A program made the position numbers and the translations under genes. A stretch of DNA of 64,000 nucleotides from Asaia sp. W19 (lineage in GTDB: Bacteria; Pseudomonadota; Alphaproteobacteria; Acetobacterales; Acetobacteraceae). Below the pieces are notes generated by a model. The model had not been told where the DNA came from. It searched no databases and saw only the letters and a program-made list of their open reading frames with translations. Position 1 is the stretch's first letter; every line of letters starts with the position of its first letter. Shown here one piece after another: positions 51,804 through 61,280 of the stretch. The stretch covers positions 124,004 to 188,003 of the forward strand of contig NZ_PNQZ01000025.1 of the NCBI RefSeq assembly GCF_003994335.1, in the 5' to 3' direction.

Positions 51804-54191
51804 TCAGAACCCGGTCGAGAAGGTAGCGAGACAGGCAAAGGACGGCGCGACGTAATAGGTCGAGGTGCCCGCGACCATTCCCGTGCTGTAGACACCCGAG
51901 AGGTAGTGGCTATCGCCAAGATTGACGATATTCAGGCGCAGGCTCGGCTTTTTGAGAAAACCGATGTCATGGGCGCGTGCGCCCAGCATCATGTCGACCT
52001 GCTTGTGTCCAGGGATACGTTCATCATTCATGAATGTCCCATATTCCTTGTCGAGATACTTCATCGAGACGCTCCCGAAGAATGTGCCATCGTCATATTG
52101 CACGCCGATCGCGCCCATCCAGCGCGGTGCGGATGGGGCGACCTTGCCACGGGTGGCATAGGTGGTCGCACCCATGGTGATATTATTATCGGTGGTGGCG
52201 TAGAGATATTCGCCCGACAGATAGGGCGAGAGATGGTGCCAGGGGGCCAGGCCGATTTCCGCATCCACGCCACGTGTGGTCAGCCCGCCCGCATCGAGGA
52301 AGTAGGGGACGGCATCCACATACTGGTTGATGGCGTGGTGAGTCATGTTGTTGTTGAACAGCGTGACAGACCCCGTCACCCAGCGATCATGGTACCGCGC
52401 GCCCAGCTCCTCGGCGATGCTGTATTCATCGCGCAGATTGGTGCTGGCGGTTTGATAGAGGCTCGGGTCATAAGGGCTGTTGTACTGGTTATAGAAGGCC
52501 GAGCCGATCGGTATACGAAAGCTTGTCGTCGCGTTCGCAAAAACCTGTACATGATCATTGATCTTGTAGCTGATCGACATGCGCGGCAGAGGCTGGGCGG
52601 TATTGTAGCTGGTGGCGTATTGGGGGCCCGGCTGTTGCAGTGTCCCGTTACGCGCGGCCATGACTTCCTTGAACGCCAGATTGATCAGCAGCCGGTCATT
52701 CAGCAGCCGCAATTCATCGCCGATATAGAGGCTGACCATCTGCGTGATGGTGTGATAGCGCCAGCCGCTCAACTGTGTGCCGTCATCGAGATGCAGATAG
52801 GATTTCGACACATTTCCGGCTGAGTCGATAGCCGAGAAGGGTTCATTCACGTTCATGTCTGTGTAGCCATACCAGGCACCGAAAACGAGATGGTTGTGCC
52901 GCGTGTCGTAATGGAGCGCGGCATTGAGCCCGGTCAGGCTCTCATGCTCGTCAAAATCCCAGCGCGCCGCCACCGAGCCGTCCTGGGCATAAGGCGCGCC
53001 TGCTATCGCGCCATCGACGGGCTGCGTACCGTTATAGAATGTACCGCTCGTGGGGAGGGTATACACCCCGAGAGGATAATTGCCGAAACCGCGATAGAAA
53101 TAGGGCGTGACGTTGAGGGAAAGGCGGTCGGTCAGGGCAAAATGCGACTGGCTGCTCAGGAAGTAGTTGGTCCAGTTGGTTCCGTAGCCCTTGTAATAAT
53201 TGGCATCCCCAAACTTGTAGATGCCATCCAGGTTTATGCCGCCCCCCAGTCCTTTTGCCTGCCAGTCGGACAGGGTTGGCGTGCTGTACCAGGCTGTATT
53301 TTCATTGTTATAGGTGAAGGAGAGCGCCGTATTGCTGTTTGGCGCCCAGTCCTTGATGGCCTTAAAATCGACGTGCCGACGGTTATTGCGGCCCGGGCCG
53401 CGCCAGGCCTGACTCGTCAGGTTCGAGAACGAGGCAAAGGCGCGCAGGCCGGTATGGGCAATCTCGCCACTATCATACCGTATGTATTGGCGGTTCATCT
53501 GGTGCGAGCCATAACTCACATCGACCTGGCCCGAGCGCGTGTATTGCGGGTCGCGCATGCGTACATTCATGGTTCCGCCCGCGGAATATACGGTGGGCAT
53601 TTCGATATCGGGCGCACCCTGCTGAAGCTGAACCGCTTCCATGTTCTCCGTATCCACCCATTCGGAGGAGTTGGGCGTGTAGTTATCGGGGTCATTCATG
53701 GGAACGCCCTCAAACAGAAAGCCGATTTCCTGCTGGTTCAGACCGCGCACGCTCACGGCAGACTGATCGGTCACGCCAAAGGGGTCACCCATGGCGACAT
53801 TGGCGCCGGGCGAAAGATTGACCAGAGCCAGAGTATTGGAGGCCGGGGATTGCTTGGCGATATATTCATGCTCGACAGTACTGATCGAGCGTGCCGCTGT
53901 TTCCGGGCGGATCAGCCCCCCACCCGGGCGATGGCGATTAGCCGAGATGCTGATGGTCTCGCCTGGGCCGCTTGCCGTACGGGGAGAGGCTTTCTTTGCT
54001 GACCGCGATGCGGAGGACTGACCTAGCGTCGTGGCTGTTGGCGCCCCGACAGCAGAGGGCGTGCGATGATTGCGGGTCACATGGGGGCTGGAATGCTTGC
54101 CAGAGGTGACCGCTGCCGCCTGCGCATATCCCCCGAGCAGGAGGAAGGTCGATGACAGGAGCAGGCAAGAGCGCGTGGGTTTCGTCTGCAT
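51804..54191 (-). CDS. TonB-dependent outer-membrane receptor
   Basis: A 795-residue receptor. Signal peptide at residues 1-27 (SCLLLSSTFLLLGGYAQAAA). The plug follows (ARSISTVEHEYIAKQ, VSVRGLNQQEIGFLFEGVPMNDP), then a beta-barrel of alternating aromatic strands ending in the terminal Phe (FACLATFSTGF). The start at 54191 (MQTKPTRS) is chosen because it begins the signal peptide; the frame is open upstream but that extension has no leader features. The substrate is unknown. Its location between RidA and the GMC oxidoreductase suggests uptake of the compound degraded by this locus. Confidence 0.9.
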   Translation of the reverse strand: MQTKPTRSCLLLSSTFLLLGGYAQAAAVTSGKHSSPHVTRNHRTPSAVGAPTATTLGQSSASRSAKKASPRTASGPGETISISANRHRPGGGLIRPETAARSISTVEHEYIAKQSPASNTLALVNLSPGANVAMGDPFGVTDQSAVSVRGLNQQEIGFLFEGVPMNDPDNYTPNSSEWVDTENMEAVQLQQGAPDIEMPTVYSAGGTMNVRMRDPQYTRSGQVDVSYGSHQMNRQYIRYDSGEIAHTGLRAFASFSNLTSQAWRGPGRNNRRHVDFKAIKDWAPNSNTALSFTYNNENTAWYSTPTLSDWQAKGLGGGINLDGIYKFGDANYYKGYGTNWTNYFLSSQSHFALTDRLSLNVTPYFYRGFGNYPLGVYTLPTSGTFYNGTQPVDGAIAGAPYAQDGSVAARWDFDEHESLTGLNAALHYDTRHNHLVFGAWYGYTDMNVNEPFSAIDSAGNVSKSYLHLDDGTQLSGWRYHTITQMVSLYIGDELRLLNDRLLINLAFKEVMAARNGTLQQPGPQYATSYNTAQPLPRMSISYKINDHVQVFANATTSFRIPIGSAFYNQYNSPYDPSLYQTASTNLRDEYSIAEELGARYHDRWVTGSVTLFNNNMTHHAINQYVDAVPYFLDAGGLTTRGVDAEIGLAPWHHLSPYLSGEYLYATTDNNITMGATTYATRGKVAPSAPRWMGAIGVQYDDGTFFGSVSMKYLDKEYGTFMNDERIPGHKQVDMMLGARAHDIGFLKKPSLRLNIVNLGDSHYLSGVYSTGMVAGTSTYYVAPSFACLATFSTGF

Positions 54192-54271
54192 GGCGGTATC
54201 TCTGAGCGGGAGGTTCCCCCGGCCTGTGAGGCGCGGGGCAGGGGTGTGAAAAGGCTTAGGGGGGGCACCCC

Positions 54272-54685
54272 TCAGTCTGGCAGCACCGCGATCACATCGA
54301 CCTCGATCAGCCATTCCGGCCGCGCGAGGGCCACCACCACCAGCCCCGTGAATACCGGGAACACGCCTTTGAGATGCTTGCCCAGGACGCGATAACACGT
54401 CTCGCGATGGCGGATATCGGTGAGATAAACCGTGACCTTGCAGATATGTGAGAGGGTTGATCCGGCCTCCTCCAGGAGAAGGGTGATGTTCTGCATGACC
54501 TTTTCGGCCTGCCCGGCGGGATCGCCGATCGCGATATTTTCCCGGGTGTCGAGATCCTGAGGAACCTGACCGCGCAGATAGACGGTCTTACCGGCTACGA
54601 CCGCCTGACAGAGATCGTTATCGAGATTCTGTTCCGGATAGGTATCTTTCGTGTTGAATGGCCGTATGCGGGTGTGAACGGGCAT
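54272..54685 (-). CDS. RidA (YjgF/YER057c/UK114) family deaminase
   Basis: A 137-residue protein of the RidA family, which hydrolyses reactive enamine/imine intermediates to keto acids and ammonia. The substrate Arg is in VVALARPEWLIEVDVIAV (cited by ALARPEW), and VTVYLTDI and FPVFTGLVV are present. The start at 54685 follows GGGGAGAG. The 214 bases before it, back to the permease, contain no gene. In this locus it may handle an imine produced by one of the dehydrogenases. Confidence 0.88.
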   Translation of the reverse strand: MPVHTRIRPFNTKDTYPEQNLDNDLCQAVVAGKTVYLRGQVPQDLDTRENIAIGDPAGQAEKVMQNITLLLEEAGSTLSHICKVTVYLTDIRHRETCYRVLGKHLKGVFPVFTGLVVVALARPEWLIEVDVIAVLPD

Positions 54686-54899
54686 GGAGGTCTCTCCCCT
54701 GACTTGCGATTTTCTACCGTAATTCGGTGCGATGAAGTAATGATCGCAAGGTGACGGCCTGAATGAAAGAAGGGAGATATGGGGAAGAGCTTCGGAAAAA
54801 ACTAAGAAGACACTAACGCGGGAACGATCCCCGATTGGCCCCGGCAATAATGGCCTTTTGGCGCGCTGCAGGGCGCAGCGAGGGGGGGCGTTATTCCCT

Positions 54900-56324
54900 T
54901 TACGGTCGCGTGCGGGCCCAGGCCCAGTAAAGAGCGCCAGGGACAAAGATGCCGAGTATCCATGAAAGATCGATCCCGTCCAGAGAGCGGGCTATGCGGC
55001 CAGTATAGAGACCATTTGACAGGAATGGGATCTGGACGAGCACGCCCAGCGCATAGCATGAAAGTGCCGGGCGATTGGCCGTGCCGTAAATGCCGCCGTC
55101 GCGGCGAAAGAGCGATTCCATATCGTAATGGCCGTGACGGACCAGATAATAATCGACCAGATTGATCGCGGTCCAGGGCGAGAGCACGGCCAGAAGGAGC
55201 GCAATGACATTATCGAGAATGGTCAGCACATTGCCACTCAGCATTTCGGTGATCAGCGCGCAGAGCAGAAGCAGGATGAGGGCGGCCATACCGCGTGCAT
55301 GACCGGTCGGGTGCCAGTTCTGGCGAAAGGTCTGCAGGAAGGTGAGGGAGGACAGGGCCGCGCAATAGATCTGCATCGTACAGCTCACGAGTGTCGAGAT
55401 CATCACGACCAGAAACAGGATTGCGGGGAGGATCGCACCCCAGGGGCGTATCGCATCATACATCGATCCGCTGAACCCGGTGCTGCCAATGAAGGCCCCG
55501 ATGACCATGGGGTAGGCCGTGCCCAGAACACTGCCAGCGAGGCAGACCACGAAGGCCGTTCTCTCGCCTGTGCTGGAAGGAAGATAACGCGTGTAATCGG
55601 AGACGTAAGGGGCATAGGCGATCTGCCACAGCACACCGAGAGAGAGGGCCTTGAGGAAGTCATGCGGGGCAGGCGCTGCCCAGATGGCCTGGGCCAGATG
55701 CCCCTGGGCCAGATCCAGATAGGCCAGTCCGACCAGAAGGAAGGCCAGCGAGGCCACAGGGATGAATCCTGCTATGAACCGCTCGATCAGATCATGACCG
55801 ATCATGCAGAGAAGGGCCGTGATAAGCACGGTGCCCCAGATGGGAAGCTGCCCGAACCCGCTGCCGAACAGGCTGCGCGCCTCCTCTCGCCCGATCGCGA
55901 AAAACGTGGTGGTGAAGCCGACATACATGATGATGATCACTGCAATGATCAGCAGGCTTCCAGTCGATCCAAACTGTCCGCGGGTCTGCTGCATTTGGGG
56001 AATGCCGAGATGAGGTCCCTGGGCGGCGTGAAGCGCCATGAACACGCCTCCGACGATATTCCCCGTCAGAATGGCAAGAAGAGACCAGCCGAGCGAAAGA
56101 TGGCAGATACCGGGATAGAGCAGCCCTGTCATGACTGCCATGACATTCTGGTTGGCCCCCACCCAGACCTTGAAAAGCGACCAGGCGTTGCCGTGGCGAC
56201 GTGCCTCGGGAACGGGAAAGATCGTCTCGTTCTCGATGGAAAGGGGAGGGGCGTCGTCCATCGGTCGGGTCTCATTCTGTCCGGCAGGGGAAAGGTTCAC
56301 GGTGGTGGGCAGGGCGCGGCTCAT
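54900..56324 (-). CDS. NCS1 family permease (purine/pyrimidine/hydantoin type), copy 1
   Basis: A 474-residue inner-membrane transporter with about twelve hydrophobic segments. Typical NCS1 text: MALHAAQGPHLGIPQMQQTRGQFG, AYAPYVSDYTRYLP, PWTAINLVDYYL and RRDGGIYG (quoted as separate motifs). It overlaps the end of the HisD-like gene by 4 bases. It is paralogous to the permease at 59895-61280, sharing these blocks almost residue for residue, so the locus has two related importers, one per arm. Substrate not identifiable from sequence. Confidence 0.88.
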   Translation of the reverse strand: MSRALPTTVNLSPAGQNETRPMDDAPPLSIENETIFPVPEARRHGNAWSLFKVWVGANQNVMAVMTGLLYPGICHLSLGWSLLAILTGNIVGGVFMALHAAQGPHLGIPQMQQTRGQFGSTGSLLIIAVIIIMYVGFTTTFFAIGREEARSLFGSGFGQLPIWGTVLITALLCMIGHDLIERFIAGFIPVASLAFLLVGLAYLDLAQGHLAQAIWAAPAPHDFLKALSLGVLWQIAYAPYVSDYTRYLPSSTGERTAFVVCLAGSVLGTAYPMVIGAFIGSTGFSGSMYDAIRPWGAILPAILFLVVMISTLVSCTMQIYCAALSSLTFLQTFRQNWHPTGHARGMAALILLLLCALITEMLSGNVLTILDNVIALLLAVLSPWTAINLVDYYLVRHGHYDMESLFRRDGGIYGTANRPALSCYALGVLVQIPFLSNGLYTGRIARSLDGIDLSWILGIFVPGALYWAWARTRP

Positions 56325-57685
56325 GACGTCGGCATATTAGCGGCAGGAGGAGGCAGGTAATCCGATCCGGGGGTCGGCTGTGGGCGCGCCGCTGAGACAG
56401 CACGGGCATGACCCGGGAATTGCTCATACTGTGCCAGTCTCTCCGCATGGCGCGCCGCCTCAGGGTAGGCATTCTGCGCGACACGCGCGAAGGACATGCG
56501 CTTGGTGAAATCATGCACGGAGAGCGGGGAGTGGGTTCTGGCCGCCCGGTTGGTGGGAAGCACCGCATTGGGACCCAGTACGTAATTGCCGAGCGTGACG
56601 GGCGTTGAGGTGCCCAGCAGAACCTCGCCCGCATGCCTGATGCGCCCCAGGTCGGCCATCGGATCGGCAGTGAGAATTTCCAGATGCTCGGGCGCATAGG
56701 CATTGGTGAAAGCGATGGCGGCCTCCATGGTGTCGGTGAGGAGTACGCCACCATGCGCGCCGCAGAGCACCGCGCGCGAAAAAGCGGCCCTTCCCGGATC
56801 CATGGCGGCCCAATGCACGGGCAGGGCCTCCATGACGCCTTCAGCCACGCGCCGACTGCTGGTGACGAGCCATGCGGAAGAATCAGGACCGTGTTCGGAC
56901 TCGATGATCAGGTCCAGGGCGGCCAGAACAGGGTCGACGCTGTCATCGGTCAGGATGATGCTCTCGCTCGGCCCTGCAGGAACGCCAGGGTCGAGCCGGT
57001 CGCTCAGAAGGCGTTTGGCCGCGACCACATAGGGGCTGCCCGGTCCTACGATCTTGTCACAGGCCGGAATGGTCTGCGTGCCATAGGCGACAGCTGCGAC
57101 GGCCTGGGCTCCGCCGCTCTTGTAGATGTCAGTTACGCCAATCAGCCTTGCTGCGGCGAGCGTGCCGATATCCACGCTGCCATCGGGGGCAGGAGGGGTG
57201 ATGATCACGAGGCGCGGTACGCCCGCGACCATGCCCGGGATGGCGGTCATGGCCACCACGCTCGGAAAGCATCCCTTGCCGCGCGGCACATAGCAGGCGA
57301 CCGATTCAATGGGGATCGTCCGATCGCCCGCCCAGACGCCTGGACGCACTTCGATCATCCAGCTCTCTTCGGGTTTCTGAGCTTCGTGAAAGCGCCGTAT
57401 GTTGCCGATGGCATAGCGCAGGGAGTCCAGAATCTCCGGGTCCATCGCCTCGATGGCCGCGTCGATCTCGGCTTCAGTGACCTTGAGTGCGAGGTCGGGC
57501 TGCGTCACCTTGTCGAATTGCCGGGCAAAATGACGCAGGGCGTCATCACCTTCCTGGCGGACGCGCTCGATGATGGGCGCCACCCGTTCGAGATAAGGGG
57601 TGAGGTCGCTCTCCGTGCGGCGCAGCAGCTCCGCGGGAATGGAGGCTGCCCCTGAAAAATCATGAAAACTGATCCTGTCGGTCAT
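56321..57685 (-). CDS. Histidinol-dehydrogenase paralogue (HisD-like NAD-dependent dehydrogenase)
   Basis: A 454-residue HisD-fold enzyme. Conserved blocks are GVPRLVIITPP, SGGAQAVAA, VGPGSPYVVAAKR, AGPSESIILTD, YAPEHLEI (catalytic Glu/His) and HDFTKRMSF. Two zinc-ligand positions of true HisD differ: the Gln of SQAEHGPDS is Glu here (IESEHGPDS), and the Asp of GDYASGTNHVLPT is Asn (GNYVLGPNAVLPT). This pattern belongs to catabolic paralogues such as the sulfopropanediol dehydrogenase group and not to histidine synthesis; no his gene is nearby. It probably oxidises an alcohol to an acid in two steps. The start at 57685 is preferred over 57694 because CCGGAA then has normal spacing. Confidence 0.82.
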   Translation of the reverse strand: MTDRISFHDFSGAASIPAELLRRTESDLTPYLERVAPIIERVRQEGDDALRHFARQFDKVTQPDLALKVTEAEIDAAIEAMDPEILDSLRYAIGNIRRFHEAQKPEESWMIEVRPGVWAGDRTIPIESVACYVPRGKGCFPSVVAMTAIPGMVAGVPRLVIITPPAPDGSVDIGTLAAARLIGVTDIYKSGGAQAVAAVAYGTQTIPACDKIVGPGSPYVVAAKRLLSDRLDPGVPAGPSESIILTDDSVDPVLAALDLIIESEHGPDSSAWLVTSSRRVAEGVMEALPVHWAAMDPGRAAFSRAVLCGAHGGVLLTDTMEAAIAFTNAYAPEHLEILTADPMADLGRIRHAGEVLLGTSTPVTLGNYVLGPNAVLPTNRAARTHSPLSVHDFTKRMSFARVAQNAYPEAARHAERLAQYEQFPGHARAVSAARPQPTPGSDYLPPPAANMPTS

Positions 57686-57714
57686 GAGGCGCATTTCCGG
57701 ATAGAAGGAGGGAA

Positions 57715-58482
57715 TCAGAGGGAGGCCAGCGCACCGCCATCGACATAGAGGGTCTGACCAGTCACGTAGGCAGAAGCATCAGAGCACAGGAACTGGAGAG
57801 GCCCGGCGAGATCCTCGCCGATACCGAAGCGACCGAGCGGAATGCGCGCGCGCATCTTTTCCTGCCATGTGGCATCCTCGAAAAACGGCGCTGTCATGGC
57901 TGTTTGAAAATAGCCGGGCGCCAGGGCATTGACCCGTATCCCTCTGGGCGCCCATTCGACGGCAAGGCTACGCGTCATGCCAAGAATGCCGGATTTCGAT
58001 GCGCTATAGGGTACGGCGCGCGCGATGCCTGTGGCTGCAGCAAGTGAGGCGAGATTGACGATGCTGGCCCCCGATCCCATCAGACGCGCCGCGCGCTGGG
58101 CGACGAAGAAGGCCCCTCTGAGATTGGTATCCAGTAACTGATCCCAGAGCGCCTCATCCACGGCGTCGCTTGCACAGAGTTTTTCATCCCCGGCATTATT
58201 GAGCAGGATATCGAGCGGGTGGCCGGAAGCTGCAACGGTCGAGAATGCGGCTTCAATGGAGGAAAGCGCCCGGACATCCATCACCAGAGCGTTCATCACG
58301 CCGCCTCGCGCCGTGGCCATCGCACAGCACTCCTCGAGCGCGGAGGCATGACGCCCCGTGACCCATACCTGGGCACCGGCAGCGGCCAGATGAAGCGCCA
58401 TGGCCCGGCCAAGGCCCCGACCGGCGCCCGTCACCAGGGCAGTTCTGCCCGCGAGAGAAAACAAGGCGGATGCCTGGGTCAT
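57715..58482 (-). CDS. Short-chain dehydrogenase/reductase
   Basis: A 255-residue classical SDR. The cofactor motif is TGAGRGLG, then NNAG, the catalytic Ser in VNLASLAA and YSASK (Tyr/Lys). The C-terminal GQTLYVDGG is standard. GRHAS after the second strand suggests NADP rather than NAD preference (inference). It overlaps the alcohol dehydrogenase gene by 4 bases and is followed 29 bases later by the HisD-like gene. Confidence 0.9.
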   Translation of the reverse strand: MTQASALFSLAGRTALVTGAGRGLGRAMALHLAAAGAQVWVTGRHASALEECCAMATARGGVMNALVMDVRALSSIEAAFSTVAASGHPLDILLNNAGDEKLCASDAVDEALWDQLLDTNLRGAFFVAQRAARLMGSGASIVNLASLAAATGIARAVPYSASKSGILGMTRSLAVEWAPRGIRVNALAPGYFQTAMTAPFFEDATWQEKMRARIPLGRFGIGEDLAGPLQFLCSDASAYVTGQTLYVDGGALASL

Positions 58483-59594
58483 GGATGCGCCTCCCAGGGG
58501 GCTGCGCGCAGGTCAGAATCCTCCCCGTTCGGGGCGATCAGGATCTTGGGAGCGTTATCCGGCGCTGTGTCCTCAAGAGGGGCGCCCTTTGCGTCAGTCA
58601 GGCGGGCATAGAGCATGGGGAGTGCCTCAAGCGGAAAGGCAGGGCTCAGAAAATAGTCGAGATGGGGCGCAAGCTCAGACAGAAGCGCAAGCGCTTCGGT
58701 CATTTCATGTGCGTACGCGCTCACGCCCAGGAGAGTCAGTTCGCGCTCCACAATCCGGTTGAGATCGAGAGGAGAGGCGCTGTCGAAGATGCCCGCCAGC
58801 ACGAGCCTGCCACCCGGAACGAGCTGGTCGCCAAGCATCTCGATCACGCCATGAGATCCGGTCGTGTCGATAGCCAGCGCGAGCTCTGCCTGTGACGCCT
58901 GTGTCTCGTCGGTCCCGCCGGCACTCCCGCGCAGACACGCAGTCCAGAGCTCGGGCTCGGGCGGCAGGGAGCGCGTACCGAGAGAGGTCTCGAGCATGCG
59001 GCTGCGTCCCGCATGACGCTCCAGCAACCAGACAACGTGCCCCCTCCGCCTCAGGAGAAGGGCGCAGAGACCGCCTATCGTTCCGCCCCCGCAAACAAGA
59101 ACGGGCTGAGCTGGCATGGGATTCAGGCGGTTCAGCGCATGAAGCGCCACTGAGAGCGGCTCGACCAGGGTCCCGTAGCGCAGGGGGAGCGCGACGGGAT
59201 AAGGCAGGAGTTGGGTGGCCGGAAGCACGACCTCCTGGGCGAAACCACCTTCGCTTCCTTCCCCCACAAAAGCAAGATCCGGGCGAAGATTGGCTTGCCC
59301 GGCGCGACATCGGGTGCACGCGCCGCAACCAAGACGGGAATCGGCGATGACGGCCTCGCCGCAATGCCGCTCACCGCAATTCGCGGAGATTTCGGTGATG
59401 ATGCCGCAAAATTCATGGCCGGGAATTCGGGGCGTTGCGGTCAACCAGCGCCCTGTGCGGTAATTATGCAGATCCGATCCGCAAATCCCGGCATAGGCCA
59501 CACGGATGCGAACATGGCCCTCGGGAAGAGGGGAGAGGCGGGGTATTGGCGCGATGCGAATATCGCCTGCGCCATACAGGCGTGCTGCCAGCAT
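58479..59594 (-). CDS. Medium-chain zinc alcohol/sorbitol-type dehydrogenase
   Basis: A 371-residue MDR enzyme and the first gene of the minus arm. Catalytic zinc ligands are Cys in GICGSD and His-Glu in PGHEFCG, with the third Glu in VEPLSVALHAL. The cofactor fold has GGGTIGG. In the structural-zinc lobe the text is CGACTRCRAGQANLR: the fourth Cys usually found after NL is Arg, so that zinc is probably absent. GGAGG precedes the start. The gene is divergent from the second NCS1 permease and overlaps the SDR gene. Confidence 0.87.
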   Translation of the reverse strand: MLAARLYGAGDIRIAPIPRLSPLPEGHVRIRVAYAGICGSDLHNYRTGRWLTATPRIPGHEFCGIITEISANCGERHCGEAVIADSRLGCGACTRCRAGQANLRPDLAFVGEGSEGGFAQEVVLPATQLLPYPVALPLRYGTLVEPLSVALHALNRLNPMPAQPVLVCGGGTIGGLCALLLRRRGHVVWLLERHAGRSRMLETSLGTRSLPPEPELWTACLRGSAGGTDETQASQAELALAIDTTGSHGVIEMLGDQLVPGGRLVLAGIFDSASPLDLNRIVERELTLLGVSAYAHEMTEALALLSELAPHLDYFLSPAFPLEALPMLYARLTDAKGAPLEDTAPDNAPKILIAPNGEDSDLRAAPWEAHP

Positions 59595-59894
59595 GTAATT
59601 GGCCTCCGTCCCGGCGGGAAGATGCGCTCGATTTGGCTCAAGCAGTTATAAATATAATGTCATCGAAATGAAAAGAGAGGCGGCCAAGTCAGGCGCATAG
59701 GTTTTTCCGGATCAAGGCTTCAGGAAATATGCACCAGAAAGCGGGGGCGCCCACTTCTAGTCGCGATCCTGTATTGATATGATTTCATAATGATCCGAAA
59801 CGGCAACGTGAGAGCGCGGGATTTCTGCGGTTTGGCGTGGTTTGTCGGTGTTTCACCAGAATAACCATCTGCAAAACGGGCAGGGAGTGACAGG
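59595..59894. other. Divergent promoter region of the catabolic locus
   Basis: 300 bases, AT-richer than the genes around it, between the divergent alcohol dehydrogenase and NCS1 permease genes. It should hold both promoters. I saw no convincing gene and no perfect long dyad. Confidence 0.5.
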
Positions 59895-61280
59895 ATGGAG
59901 CGTATCGGCACAGTGGAAGCAGAAACGATTTATCCGATTCCCGCCGCCAGACGTCATGGCCGGCCCAGAGACCTGTTCACGGTCTGGTTCGGTCCCAATC
60001 TGATGATGCTGACCGTGGTGACGGGGGCGCTGGCGACAACCCTGTTCGGGCTCTCGCTGCTCGAGGGGCTGCTGGCGCTTCTGATCGGCAATCTGGTGGG
60101 GGGCGTCTTCATGGCGCTTCATGCGGCGCAGGGGCCACGGCTCGGCGTACCGCAGATGATCCAGACGCGGGGGCAATTCGGGCTCTATGGTGCTGTGCCG
60201 ATCACGGCCATCATCGTGCTGATGTATGTCGGATTTGCCGCGTCCAATCTCGTGCTTGGCGCGGAAGGACTACAGGCCTGTTTCCCGACGCTCGGACGCT
60301 TTCCCGCGATTGTCATCATCCAGATCGTATCGATCGCGCCTGCGATCCTGGGTTATCACGTCATCCATGTTGCGGCACGCATTCTCACCGTGGTTTGCGG
60401 CGCTGCGGTGCTCGTCTGCCTGGGCTATGTCGCGCTCTATCATGGGGAGATGCACGGCGCGACGGCCTTTACCAATGGGTGGACCGGCTTCCTGCGCACG
60501 CTGTCCCTCGCGGCGCTCTGGCAGATCGCCTATGCGCCTTATGTTTCGGACTCATCGCGCTATCTTCCCGCAGGGCCGGCTAGCGAACGTCACGCTTTCC
60601 TTGCCTGTTTCTCGGGCTCCATCTCGGGCTCAATGCTGGCCATGGCGTTGGGCGCAGTCGTCGGCAGTCTGGCCGGAGGGCAGCATGTGGTGCAGTCGCT
60701 CATGGGGGTACTGGGCGTGGCCGCCATACCCGTGCTGCTGGCATTTTCTCTGGGGATTGCGGTGGCCAATGCCATGAACGTGTATTGTGGCGCGCTCTCG
60801 ACCCTGACGGTAGCGCAGACCTTCAGCACGCATCGCCATCATGGTCAGGGCATGCGTCTGGCCGTGACAATCGTGCTCCTGGTTTTCGCCTTCTGCATGG
60901 CCACGCTCATGGCGGATGGTTTCATGGCCGCTTATAGCGAGTTCCTCGAATTGCTGATGTGCGTCATGATCCCATGGACCGCCATCAATCTCACCGATTA
61001 CTACCTGCTGCATCACGGCGAATATGACGTGGCCTCGTTCTTCAAGCGCGATGGCGGGATCTATGGCCATTGGAACCTGCCCGCCCTGATCTGCTACGTG
61101 CTGGGGCTGGTCATCCAGTTCCCGTTCCTTTCCACCGCACTCTATACGGGCAGCATGGCGCGAATCCTGGGGGGCGTCGACATCTCCTGGGTAGTCAGCC
61201 TGCTCGTTACACCGCCGCTTTACCTCCTGAGTGAGCGGCATTTCCGGTCCAGGGTACTGCCGGGCGGAGAAAACGCATAA
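59895..61280 (+). CDS. NCS1 family permease, copy 2
   Basis: A 461-residue transporter with about twelve membrane segments. NCS1 motifs are MALHAAQGPRLGVPQM, AYAPYVSDSSRYLP, PWTAINLTDYYLLHHGEYD and RDGGIYG. GGGAG precedes the start. It is closely similar to the permease at 54900-56324. Its stop shares a base with the start of the amidohydrolase gene (TAATG), so transporter and hydrolase are coupled: a nitrogen-containing ring or amide compound imported here may be the amidohydrolase's substrate. Confidence 0.9.
   Translation: MERIGTVEAETIYPIPAARRHGRPRDLFTVWFGPNLMMLTVVTGALATTLFGLSLLEGLLALLIGNLVGGVFMALHAAQGPRLGVPQMIQTRGQFGLYGAVPITAIIVLMYVGFAASNLVLGAEGLQACFPTLGRFPAIVIIQIVSIAPAILGYHVIHVAARILTVVCGAAVLVCLGYVALYHGEMHGATAFTNGWTGFLRTLSLAALWQIAYAPYVSDSSRYLPAGPASERHAFLACFSGSISGSMLAMALGAVVGSLAGGQHVVQSLMGVLGVAAIPVLLAFSLGIAVANAMNVYCGALSTLTVAQTFSTHRHHGQGMRLAVTIVLLVFAFCMATLMADGFMAAYSEFLELLMCVMIPWTAINLTDYYLLHHGEYDVASFFKRDGGIYGHWNLPALICYVLGLVIQFPFLSTALYTGSMARILGGVDISWVVSLLVTPPLYLLSERHFRSRVLPGGENA

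Noticed and set aside
56321..57685. Histidine biosynthesis hisD
   Set aside because: No his genes nearby, two zinc-ligand positions are changed, and it sits in a catabolic operon.
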